From positions 245,896-309,895 of the forward strand of contig ML210156.1 of the NCBI GenBank assembly GCA_004369085.1: a DNA stretch of 64,000 nucleotides, read 5' to 3'. This stretch comes from Coprinopsis marcescibilis (Eukaryota > Basidiomycota > Agaricomycetes > Agaricales > Psathyrellaceae). Below are positions 13,101 through 25,500 of this stretch, piece by piece. The position numbers and the translations under genes were made by a program. Below the pieces are notes generated by a model. It had not been told where the DNA came from. It made no database searches and worked only from the letters and a program-made list of their open reading frames with translations. Numbering within the stretch: position 1 is the first letter of the stretch; every line of letters starts with the position of its first letter.

Positions 13101-16100
13101 ACCGACATCGCGGTTTATCCGTTCATGCCCCATAATATGAACGAACTGAGCGCTGAAACTGGCCAGACCAGGTCTTGTGCATACAAGTGGTGCTCGCACA
13201 TGCAGACGTTTCCAAAACCATGATACATACCCCCAGTCCTACATCAAGAATCCGCCACTTAGGAAGGACTCTTTACCAAATGAACAGCTATCGCGGGAAG
13301 TAAAGGAACTGTGGTTCAAGAAATCTTTCAATCCATCTTCGATCCAACGGCCCACTAATGCAAACCAAATCCCGATGTCTCAGGTATCTGCCCTGCTCCA
13401 AGAGCGCCCAGGATTGACTGTGGCAGGAGAGAGGAGTAAATCTTTTAAGGAGCGAGCCTCGCCGTGATGAATTATTGGTTTCTTGATCTTGATTTACCGA
13501 AGTCAGAATCACAGCGGTACAGGAAAGAATTCGAAGGGAAGAGAAAACTTCGAGTTGAGGCCTCTGGATGCAACCCCATGATTGGTGGTAAAATTGCGTC
13601 ACTTATCAGCCCAAGATCGACTGATTGCAGATAAATCCTTGATAGAATTCAGAACAAGAAGGGCGCTGAACTCGGTGACCTCGACTTCAGGACCGGGGAA
13701 GTAAAATCGAGGGGACCTACGGCGGATATCGAATTTGGGAACCCCAAATCACGCTGAACAACTTCAAAGCTCAATGTCGACAATTAGCCGGGGCCAAGCG
13801 GCGTTCAACTTCTATGGTCTGGTTTATCCTCTTCAGAACCTATTCCATGCCTCGTTAAATTTGAATCGAATCCATAACCCAAAAATCGTGGTGGCTGCCG
13901 ATTCTTAGCCAGTTCCATCCAAACTCTCGTAGCGTACGGGCGGCTTATACAATTCATTATCCGCGTGCACCACCCCAAAGGCCGGATGCCCACTTGAAGC
14001 CTTTTCCGTGTCCTCTTGCATAAATTTTATGAGGGGTTCTTCATTCCAATCTCCCATTGCAACCTGGACGAGAATGAACCATGCGGCATTTCCAGATCAT
14101 ACTTTCGCCTGTGTGCCTCTTCATCCGCAACCCAACGGCCGAGGCTCGAGTCAAAAAGTTAGCCTAAACTAGTAACAGTTCCGGTATTCCCAATATGCGA
14201 GCCCAACTCCCCTGAAGTTTTTCCCGAGTATATACTTCAAAGGGTTGGTCGATTCTCGTCCAATAAATTTATGCCGCATTTTCCAACTTGAGCCGGTGAA
14301 TCCTAAAATACCAGCCATTATTCCCGCTGCGCCCTTGCGCTTGTAGCATCCAGAATGGGCACAACCCGACTGCGGCACAGTCTCGAGATCCACGGCGATT
14401 TAGGGAATAGATCGTATGATTGATGTCTATTAGGACGGTATGTAACTACTAACCACCAACCCAAGCTTTGCCATTTGAACGAGTCAGGCTGCGGACGTCC
14501 GCTCCCAAGTCCTCACCGGCACCACTGGCAACATTTATCACTCCAGAAGTAGATTATATCATTAGCCTCACCCCAAATTGTACGCGAGTTCCGTCCCACA
14601 AAAATCCAATACAAAGTGCCTTTGTCGCGGCGGTGGACGCACTTGCCAGGCTTTCAGCTGAGCTTCATTCAGCTCGGACTCCGATATCTAAAACATAATT
14701 ATATCCCCTTTCATTCCATAACCCCAAGTATGTCAATACATCTGAAAAAAATAAATAGGGCACACACTTGCTTTGTATGTGGCATGATCGGTATACGGTA
14801 TAACTTCCGACTCCACGATCCAAGGTATTCAGACAAGTCGAGCGTCACGATGATGTTATCCTCCCTAGTTCCCTGAATCACTGTGCACTTCAAGCCATCG
14901 CACGAAACATTAACATACGGTTATCTCAAGCCTGATCATGCTTAGTTAGCACCTTATCGTCACAGGACCGGTACAATGACGATGAGCAAGCCCGCGCTGC
15001 GGTGCAATCCAACCCAGGCGCACACCCACACACATAACGTTTCTCAGAGTTCTGTCGCATTGCGCAGTATGCTTGCAAAATACTACGTATGTCCCGGCCG
15101 GGCCTCCCAGGCTCCAGCATCGGATCCAAAAAATCAAAGAGTAACCTAACCTAAGATCCAACTTGAGCTTCTTACCACAAGCCTTACTACAATACCACCA
15201 ACGTTCCGAGCGAAAGTGATTCCAATCTTATCATCTTCGAACCCGAACGGCGAAGAAACTGGAACCAAGCTTACCGGCAACATTTGATGGATCTTGAATT
15301 CGGTTGGAACTTCGAGGAAGCACTCACATCACTGCGCAGTCTCCTTGAGAATTCGGAAAGTTCAAGTTTGCCGGCAAATACTAACGCCCGAAACACTAAG
15401 GGTACTAACGTACCATAGACTGACGCACCTGAAACAGACCTCCTTACCCAGCGTTATACATTAGGCGTTAGGCATTGGATATCAATATCATAAGCCCAGA
15501 CACGACCAGGCTCATCTCATGATTGCAAGTTGTATAAAAGTCCTACTTCGAACCGCTTTCCTAATTAACCCATGCACTGTAAAAATTCTCGCGAATTTAT
15601 GTATGCAGCAACCCATTCAAACCAGGCCTCTGCCGACTATGTTAAAGTTACAGGTCCGAGGCGCGAGATCAAAGACAGGGGAGTATGCATGTCGATAAAA
15701 CGCCGATATATTGCTATAAAAGTGAGATGCTGTGTATACGTAGAAAGAGCCAAAAGGTGATGATGACTGATAACTATACTATAATGTATGTATGTAATGC
15801 TAATGCTGATGTATGTATGCTGCGAGAGGAGCTTATAAAGCGGCAAGGGAAGTAAGGTAGAAAGTAAGGTACGATAATAAAAACATGATACAAAGCAGCC
15901 ACGAGAAGTGTGAATGCAAGTGGCATGGCATTTTGTTTGTTGCTGCTGTAATAGTAGTGGTCACAATATACTAGTGAATGACCCTGGCACCGTCGCATGG
16001 GTTACAATGTGAGCGACGGGCGCTCACAAATCTCGAGAGAGATAGAGAGAGGGAGAGAGACAAGAAAGGAAAACGAGTTGGTAAAACGAAATGGTGCCAC

Positions 16101-16358
16101 AAGGTCCAAGGATGCGGAAAATACGATAGAATAATGTGCGGTATGTGCGATATGATGAATGGGGATGGTACGATGCAACTTGCAATGCAAAACAAACAAA
16201 AGAAAAGAAACCATGGGATGGATGGATGGGGATTGAATGAACCATAACCGCATCACAAGTCGTAAAAAGTCGTTTAATGCGAAAACAAAGGGAGATGCAA
16301 GAAGAAATGTAAACAGGCAGAATCAAATTGAGGATGCTGGAAACCAACAGATCGAAAT
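10152..16358. other. 6.2-kb stretch without a supported gene
   Basis: The first ~150 bp upstream of ZIP4 carry short direct repeats (GTGGTGACGCGTGGTGACG near 10,240) and are presumably its promoter. Beyond that, open frames are short on both strands, none is recognisable, and stop codons are frequent in all frames. Near 16,035 there is a purine GA-rich microsatellite (AGAGAGATAGAGAGAGG). Relics of mobile DNA are possible, but I could not identify terminal repeats or transposase motifs. Confidence 0.4.
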
Positions 16359-19300
16359 CTAGTATTCCCGATGGCCTCCTCTGTTCCACTCGTCGGCATA
16401 ACGAGATTGACCGTGCGAGACCGACTGCTGTTGCGAATAAGCAGGCTGTTCGCTATGATACCCGCCCTTTGCATTCGCGTTCGAGGCCGAATTCTGCCGG
16501 GACAGATAGCTTGAAGAATAGTCGGAAGGGTAGCCATACGAATAGTTCGCATGATTGTGGCTGTAGGTCGGGTAGTCGTTGAATGCAACGTGTACACCGG
16601 CAGGACCAGCGTTGGCGAACGGAGCTGTCGGCACAACGGAATGCGACACGAGTTTACTCGCAGTCGAAGAGTAATACCCATTGGGCACAGCGGTGGCAAC
16701 ATCAGAGCGCATGCTCTCCTCGTTATCAAGATACTCCTCGCTCCCTACATCGCTCCTGTCCTCCTCCACGACCTCATCTTGGCGGCGGGAAGCAGCCGAG
16801 ACAACAGCAGGTGGTCTAGCCCACACATTGTCGTGAAAGTGCGGAAGACTGGACATGCTGTCCCGGACACCACTTGCAGTAGTCGAATATTGTCGGATAT
16901 CACGATGAGAAGGAGCATAATGTTCCGCCTTGGATTGGACAGGAGATGGATGGTAAGAAGCAGCGTAGTAAGGTGCCGTGGTCGTCGAATAGTGCTGAGA
17001 AGGTTGCTGATACTGGTTCGACTCGGCATTGGACCTAATTGGGTACGCCGAGCCCGGATAGCCAGCGTTCCGAAGGTAGATGCCGCTTGGGCTAGTCGAT
17101 GCGCTCTGCACGACGCCGATGTATTGGCGAGGTACTGGGTGGACCAGAGGTGGAAGATTTGGGTTGGTAGACTCCGAGGTCGGGTACTGGCTAGGAGCAG
17201 CAGTGGATTCCGAGGACCTCTCAACTGGTAGCGCAGATTGCCCTTGGCCTTGATGCTGGCGATGGGTGCTATGCGAGTTCGAATAGTCATAGGCGTATCC
17301 ACCAGGATTCTGGGGTTGCGCTCCGAGATACCACCGCATTAATTTACCCTTCCTGGTTCGCAACCTCTGCCCGTTGACCTCTTCCTCTTCGTCGTCTTCG
17401 TCGGCCATCCCATCATCAACAGCAGATGCGTCAACCGGCATGTCCATATCTTGACTATCTGCTCGTCGCTCCCTTCTTGACCGTGATCGCGTAGGCTCGT
17501 CCATCGGCGAAGAAGCGAGGGTATAAAAGTAGAGCTCCTGAGGTTGCGATGGCCGACGCTGATTCTCGACGGAATAGGCATATGGAGCCACCAAAGTTGA
17601 AGGTTGGTGTGACGGGAGTTGAACGGGCCGTGCAGGCTGCTGGTGCTGTTGCTGAGGTTGCTTCCTCTCTGGACTACCATCAGCACCGTTCGCTAGTGTC
17701 ATCCTAGCAAAGCTCGATAGGGAATCGAGAGGGCTGTACGAGTGTGGTCCACTCGAAGAATCGTGAGATGATGCCGACATTCCTGTGCCGAAACTGGAAT
17801 CGGGAATTTGAAGGATCATGGAACTCGGCCGCTTGCTGGGAAGACTGGCGAATGAGGCAGAATCAGGAGAGAACGCAGCTTCTGCAGTGCGCTTGTTAGA
17901 GATGGATTGGGATGTGTCAACCCGCAACTGCGGTGTAGGCATAACTGGTACAGGGGTCTGACGGTAGGGCTGTGATTGGGGGGGTGGATGTGCCGACATT
18001 CCATCGATATGCGAGTCCATCAAAGAGGTCCTACCCGAATAGGAACCACGGGGTGTTGGTGAAGTGGATCGAGCCCTTGGGTAGTAAGGCGAAGGAATCG
18101 CCTTGGACAGCGGTGGCAACCTGGTCGGAGTACCATATGCTCTGGGCTGGGCTGACTGCGTGTCCATGTACGAGTCCTGATGATGTGGCTGTGGGATCGG
18201 GGAAAGGTGTTGATTGGCCTGTCGATGGTACTCTGCTGCCCTGTTTCTGGCGTTGGTAGACACTTTGCGAGTATCGCGTCGTCGATGAGAATCGCGGCTG
18301 TTGCGGGCGTTGGAGTCCCGCTCCTTCGCAATGACAAGACCCTTGAGCAGATTCAGCCACGATTCGTAGGTCTGCTTGTCGACGTAGAGATTGAAGTCGA
18401 CACCCATTAGAAATTCGCGTTCCATGCGGTTAATCTCCTCCAGCTCGATTCCCGAGACCTCTGACCAAGTCTTGTTGGTATAAGTGTTGCTATATGCGCG
18501 TCAATTGACTGGGACATGATGGAAAAGGAGAAAATATACATACTCGTCCAAGAACTTGTTCGCCATCATCAAACCAGAGACCGCAATGCGGAATTCACTC
18601 CCTTTTTGTGCCGGAGTGAGGTGGTTCTGCTCCTTGAGCCTGTGAATGTAGTGCAGCGACAAAACGATGACAGATTGTGAGACCTGAGTGGTTTCAAGCA
18701 GCTTTTGCATGAAACTAACAAAGGAGGGAGACGCGACGAGTTGGAGAGATGATGGGGGAGAGCGACTGGGCGAGGAGGGCGATATATGCGCGGTTGCTCG
18801 CGGTGGAGATGGCGGAGAATGGTTTGGCGAAGGGTATGGGTTGACATCATCACTGCCTACAAGACCATCGGATCTCCCACTGACCACGGTGCTCTCCTGC
18901 AGCAAAGAACCACCGCTAGGCTCCTTGCGACCACGCTTTGCGACGGGGGTGTTTGCAAACCAGAGGTAGCAAATCATCTCGCAAGTCTTTTCAGCAATAA
19001 AGTGGGCACTGCGATTTCTGGTAAAGTCCAGCCAGTCAATGGTATGTGGCGAAGAATCCCAGACGCATACAGGCTGCTGCAGCTGCGAATGTGGGGGCTC
19101 CGACGGCTGATACTTGAGCTTCGATGACGACACGAAGGGGTCTGGGTACTGGATCGGAGGCAGGATTGTGGACGTCGAGGCTATACTGGAGCCGACATCG
19201 TCTGGAGGAGTGACTGTCGCTGTTGATGAGTGGGGAACGCGTCTCGAGTGTGTGGCTACTTACGAGGATGCATGGCGGAGAGCTGCCTGTCGAACTGGGC

Positions 19301-19579
19301 TATTGGGGGGAGTGCGACCCTTGGGATGTAGGGCGGGTTGCTCGGGACAGTTGCGGGACGTCGGGATTCGATGGTGGACGACATTGGCGGGGTAATTGGG
19401 TGCTGGTCGACGTCGGGGGCGGCGTGCTTGGGGGTTGTGCGCCAGACAGACCAGGACTGGTGCTGGTGTTGGTTGTTGTTATAGGCCATTATTGGCGGGG
19501 AACTGGGTTGGAAGGCGGAAGTAGAGAAGGCCATATGTTCTAGAGACAAGTGTTCATTGAAGACAGCTGAATAGTCCAA
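16359..19579 (-). CDS. PHO80/Pcl-like cyclin with long disordered C-terminus (Clg1-like)
   Basis: Three exons are seen. Exon 1 runs 19579 to about 19261. Exon 2 runs from about 19210 (TPPDDVGS...) to about 18543. The last exon runs from about 18502 to 16359. The cyclin box spans the exon 2/3 junction: SFVSFMQKLLETTQVSQSV, LSLHYIHRLK, GSEFRIAVSGLMMANKFLDD / NTYTNKTWSEVSGI, MEREFLMGVDFNLYV. The FLDDNTYTNKTW and EREFL signatures are those of Pho80/Pcl-type cyclins, which partner Pho85/Cdk5-like kinases in nutrient and morphogenesis control. An insert rich in Ser/Pro interrupts the box (PYPSPNHSPPSPP). The C-terminal ~550 residues are Ser/Tyr/Gln-rich and disordered, as in fungal Clg1-like proteins. 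Total roughly 1,040 aa. The start was chosen as the first ATG of the open first exon; an internal MAFSTSAF start is possible. Confidence 0.85.
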
Positions 19580-22500
19580 AAAATTAAATGGAAAGGGTGG
19601 TTATATTTAAAACATGATCAGCTCCAGAAACAGAATTTCGGTGAGGTACGCAAGTCCGTATGCGGGCACTCCCGAATAGGAAGGTGCGAAGGTCAAAATG
19701 ATCAGTCAAAGGGCCGTTTGGTTTACTTGTCCCGATTCCGAATCCGATTCAAATTGCACCGCACGCGAGATCACTGCTGTAAGATTTAGATTAAAATACG
19801 CGCGCCTCCAGATCGGGTTGAAAAAAAGGATGCAACAACCATCTATCCACCTGTCACCAGAAGATCCCACAGCCAGAAGAACCAGCTTTCTGTCACGCGT
19901 CACACTCGTCTCTTGCCCTCCGTCCAGTTCGGCTCGCCTGCACCTCCTCCGCTACAAACCAGTTCGTCCGGCCAAATCAACTCGCAAACCAGACCAGCGC
20001 ATCAGAAGGTCCCCCCGTCCCTCCTTTGAAATGGAAACTGAAAAGAATTTTTCTATCCATTAGCAACCACCAGAGGGAAACTGACAAGTCCGCCTGCCAG
20101 GGCCTTTACGCAACCCGTGTATCCATGTTCCTTCTGGCCTTGTCCAGGCTTAGACTCTCGCCATTACTCGCCTTTTCGGTCCAGTCTTCCTCGTCCCCGT
20201 ACTTACACGGTCATATATGTAGTCACAGTGTCTTCCTTGGTGCCCGCTCTTCCTCCCACCGCTTCTCTCGTTCTCTGGCAAAAAAAGCCAAATGCACTTG
20301 GTTTTCGCATAGACGTCTGCTCCCTGAAGAAGTCCACGGTTTGAGCGCCCAAGGTATGTAAAGAAAAAAATTATGATGCATCACCTCCGCACGAAATGCT
20401 CCCTCCCCGTGGGTCTTCTTGTCTTGTGACAAGCCCGCAAGGCTGCATTCTTCAACTTTCCAAATGCATCAAGGATAAGTTCCGATTCTTGAAATTATGT
20501 AATTAACTCAACAATCTCGCATCATTGATCAACCACGAATCAGAGTTTCATTCAGCCACCGGGTGGCACTGAGCTTGCTTCGTCCCATCCTTTGCGACCT
20601 TTTGGAGTAGACCGCTCTAACTCAGACTATGGCATATCCGAAATACATAAATCGATTCCCAATCTGAGAGCCCTAGCAACAAAGCACCATAATTAACTAA
20701 GACTCAACATTTTGCATCTTGAACCTTATCCCATCAAAGCGTTCGGCCGGCTCGCGCAAATGGCAGGTAAGAGAAAGGCATCTTCCGGGCGGCTAATCAC
20801 CTGATGTTCTCGGCAGGGGGATTCCCCATAGCCTTACCCTTAACCCAGTTCCCTTTTCGGGAAGGAAGTCCTCACGTGACTGACAATGGACGCGTCTTGC
20901 GTGAGTTGCAACTTGAAATGTTGAACATCTTCCACCAACTTCGACGCGTTGACTGCCTCTGGCTGAGCACTCTCTGGCTTCTCGCTATACGTATCTTCGC
21001 TTGCTACTGCATTGGACAGACTACGGCCTTGATAACTGAAAAGCCGATGCGCTGGAGGATCACGTCTTGAATGAACCGCGCATGAACTTGTCGAGTCACT
21101 ACTGCGGCAAGAACTTGCTATTCTCGAGTCAGGATCAACTTGCGCCTCCTTCTCGCATGTCTCAGTCCAAAGCTGGGTCTGCTGATGCATTGCATTGCAT
21201 TATGATTGCTCAGTTCGGAGACGGGCGAACGAATTTCGGGAGTAGCTATCGGTATCTAGCTCTAAAACGTCGAAGTTGTTCAAGATGCCGTAGTACAGAC
21301 GAGTACAACACGCATTGGGTCCAGTCTTGACGCCTTTTTCTGACTTCTGATGCACCCTTCCATCGCGAGGATGTCACTGCCAGCCTTGTGTTTCTTCGTT
21401 CGGTCACGCTCACTCTGACTCGAACGGTGGACACGTCGCTGCCCGAAACGCTAAAATCACGGGTCCACGAATATGCAGTCCTACAATTGGGCGTCTTCTG
21501 AATCTCTTGCTATCATGATTCATCAGCACTAGGGTGGATAAATTTTTACAGCAACGACTCTTGATATTAAGGTGCACGTCGCCCAATCAATCATCGAACG
21601 AACCCCCGATTTCTAATCTGGCTGTCATTGGTCTCGCGCTCTGTTGAGCTTTGCAATAATTGAAACTGGCTACTTAGCTGCGGGTAATTTAGACTCTGGA
21701 CCCCTTTTTGAGTTTTTTGCTGTGTCGTGCGCAAGCTATTCTCGGTACTACTGTTCTTGAGGATGCAAACAATCTGATACAACGGGTACGAAGCCACCAG
21801 ATTCTCAACCCGTAGATGCCTGTCCGACTACCACGCCTCCTCGCCACCACCCCTTGACAATGCTAATGACACGGCTTTAGACCAAACCAAACCCATCTCG
21901 CCGAGTCGCAACCCTGAGTCTTGACGCAGTCTGGTCAGGTGTTCCCGCAATAACAAGGCCAGATAAACAAATCATCTTCGGGATATTAAATGTTATGGGG
22001 TAAGTATTACCTGGCCAAGCAGGCAGGGTCCGGCGATCCCTTTTTTGTTTGCCAGTGGGAGTGGTGGGTTCTTTTTGGTTGTATCAGGAGCACCACTGCC
22101 AGCACAAATCCCCGAACCCGTGCTAGGGGGTTTTTGTCGGACTTTGGGATGCTGTCCGCAGCTCTCCCTGACGTCGTTGGCTTCGATTCGCTGGTTCTGG
22201 CGTTCTGGATCTTGCAGTTGAAATTTGAATGCACTTGGTGCAGGGACGATCACTGCGAAACTGGATAAGACCCTAAGCGGATGGATTACCGCAGGCTGGG
22301 ACCGGTGACTGCGGTTCTTTCGCGCTGCCTTTTCGCCGTCGGACGAGTGTCATGCCAAGTCAACGTACGGTAAGCCTCCCTGCGGAGTACTTACTCGAGT
22401 TATGCAGAGGTGACACGCCTAGCTCCATACTCCAGTTACCTAGCGACCTTTTCTGAGCTCTGTCCGTGACGCGTATTCTCCTCGTGTGCTCGCCTCAATT

Positions 22501-25500
22501 CCCGTCTCTGGAGTTCGACCACGATCCGAATCGCGGAGATGGCGTTTGCAACTCGATGGGTGGGTGCAGTGAACGCCATTCACATGTGCAACTGCTTTGT
22601 CGTCTACTCTGTCGGTTGTCTCGCCGACTGTCATTCACCTTATCAGATCAACCTGGTCGCACACCACCACGTCCAACCTCTACCCCCCGTGTTGGGCCAG
22701 GGATGGCTATGGCTGGGCTTTCGTAAAGCTTTCATTCTTGTCTCACTGTAGGCCCCTTCCTTGTGTTCCAGAATCGAGCTTCCTTAGTTCTTATTTGGAC
22801 TTCCACAGAAGTATTATGACCTGGTCGACCATAATGCATAAGGTTTGACTTGTTGTGCTGCCAGCGCGATGATCTGTCTGTTAATTTCACATTGCACAAA
22901 CAACAACGGCCGTGCTGTTTTTGGATATATCGTGGCTACTGCCTCCCAGGGGCTGCGTGTTCTTCATCTTCAACATGCATCTCTAATTCTCATCTTCATT
23001 ATTGTCTCGTCGTGTCTAGTTCTGCCTCAAGTTCCATCTTGTTGTTACCCACACCACAGTTCCACAACCGCAACCACCAGATCCCGGATAGCTGAAGCAT
23101 AACTACATCTTCACTAATTAGATACTCCGCTCTGCTCCAACCAGGTTCGTGATCGTATGATACTTATGCTTGAACGCGGTCACTGGACGATCATGATCAT
23201 TGTAAAGATATTGTTATGCATGTGTTCTGGTCTCGCGAATCTCCCTTCTCCAATCTCCATTCTAGTAAGTTCTCAGAGTCTCTCACCGATACATCTCGCC
23301 GTTCTCTCTGGCAACTTCCGCCGCTTTATCTTCAGGAATCCCAGAAACAGATGATCCCCGGATAGTCGTGGAATACGGGACTTGGTTATGCGCCAATTCG
23401 TAACCCATTCAACAGCTTCTGAAAGTTCATTTTGCACTGTTTTTCCGGCTGGAGACTTATTAACGTGAGTTGTTCCCTAGAAGCGAGTCTCCTAATCGAG
23501 TTACTGTACTAGGAGTATGTATCAGCCAGGTATTTTTGGCAGCTACGATGGAGGTCGTGAACACTAAATAGCGTGGGGGACTCCCTTGATATGGCATATC
23601 AAGTTGATCGGATTTTCTGTCATCCCTTCTTGTCCCTAGCCCTTGAAGGACGAACGAGTTTGAACCTTTACAGCCCGTTAACGTCCTCCTATATCAGAAA
23701 GTCAATTTTGATAAGGTGAGTCAGATACATCGATTACATACCGTGACATGCATACTTGCAACCTCACATTTTTGTTCCCTTCATCACCTCGAGTACCATT
23801 CTGGGCGCTCCGCTGGGATTGGGGGTGTAACGTATGGGATAAACCGCTCATATCTCACCTGGAGCGCCGGAAGGCCACCGCCGACCGACCTCCGTGCCCT
23901 TCCTCCACCATATACGGTTCTAAGTATACCTCGCACCGTTTGGTGATGAACTGTCAGAATTTTAGCTTACAGAGGCCGCCGCGGACGGGTAACACTATGT
24001 CTGCATGCCAAGGAAGTAGATGAATAAAGATTTCCAAGTCAAGATCAAGGCGCTAAGCAAACGTCCCGAGTCCGAATTCTTGTCATTTTCCGTTGCCCAT
24101 GGCTTTCGACGTATGTTTGTCGCACTTCGAATGTGGTTTCTGATCGACCTCAAACAAGCGGGCGCAGCACTCCCAGCATTCGCCGTGCGGGAGCTTCTGA
24201 TATCGTGATTTTACTTGTGAGGTTTGTTGTTACACATCTTTTTCAAGCGTACTTGTGGTATACTGCATCATAAGACCATTGAACGCCATGGGCGGCGTGG
24301 ATTCGGCTTCAATCAGGCACAGGTCCTTTATGCATATACGCACGATTATCGCGATGTGCATGCTGCACACAGCTAACTTCGTTGCGTCTTGATCTCGCTG
24401 TCCATAATACCCTGCTTTGCAAGCTGACATTCTGATCAGAGCGAACATAACAGAAGCTCAGCGAACACGCCACAATTAACAAACAGCGCGACCAGGTAGC
24501 AGCCACAATTGGAACTATGTATCACCAAACACGACCTCCAGAGCCTCCGGCTTCTCTGGTAGATCAAATTCCATTCGACCGACAGATGTTCGGATGAACC
24601 CTGCTTGATCCAAACAAATACATCGCTCGCTCTCTGAATGGACCGTGATCAGAGTTTCCCCTGACTGACTACTACCTGACTGCCCAAGTATGGACACCCC
24701 AAATCTTCATCGAAGCTCGCCAAAAGCCTCTTCTGCCGCCATGGATGCAGTATGGACATCCATTGACTGGACAACTATGTAAGCTCGTGAGGGAGGAAGG
24801 ACGGAAGAAGAAGGAAGTTTGTCACCACGCTGAAGCTTGGACACCGCACTCACACCTCACACCGCGCAATTCCGGTCCTGGCCTCAGTTCAATTCAATCG
24901 GGACTTGTGTGCCACAAAGGGCTGTCGTTGAAACGGAGTGGAAGAAGGGAGATTGGACAAGGTAGGTAAGTACGTAGGCGAGTTTGATGGATGGACAGAT
25001 GGGCCGTCTGCTGCATGCTTGTTTGGTGTAACTCAGTACATAGATTTGACGCGGCGTTGACGACCGTGGTCTGGAGGTCTCGAGAACGTGAAATCCACGG
25101 TGTTCACATGTTCTCATGTTAACATCGAGTATTCCTGTCAATGGTCATAGCCCCCTCGCTTAAGTCCTAGGTCTTGTTCGAGCACAGACTTATCGGCACG
25201 CTGCGGCGCTAACCCTGAACGAATGGAATGCAGAGACAAATCTCCGAGTCCGTTCAATCCTCTCTCCGGTCACCGTGGAGCACCATGACTCCTTTGTCTT
25301 CATTGAAATATACGCGGAATCTGTCTCCAAGCTGAGATTCGTTATGAATGGGAAGTCGAACGAGAGACGCAACTGCTTATCCCCGCCACCAAAACACAAT
25401 GTTGAAAGGGCAACTCAGAGGATGAATGAGATCGATAATCGATACACGTTGTGCGAATCAAACACAAAGCTCGGTAGAACTGGTGGTTTCCGGCGCCGTC

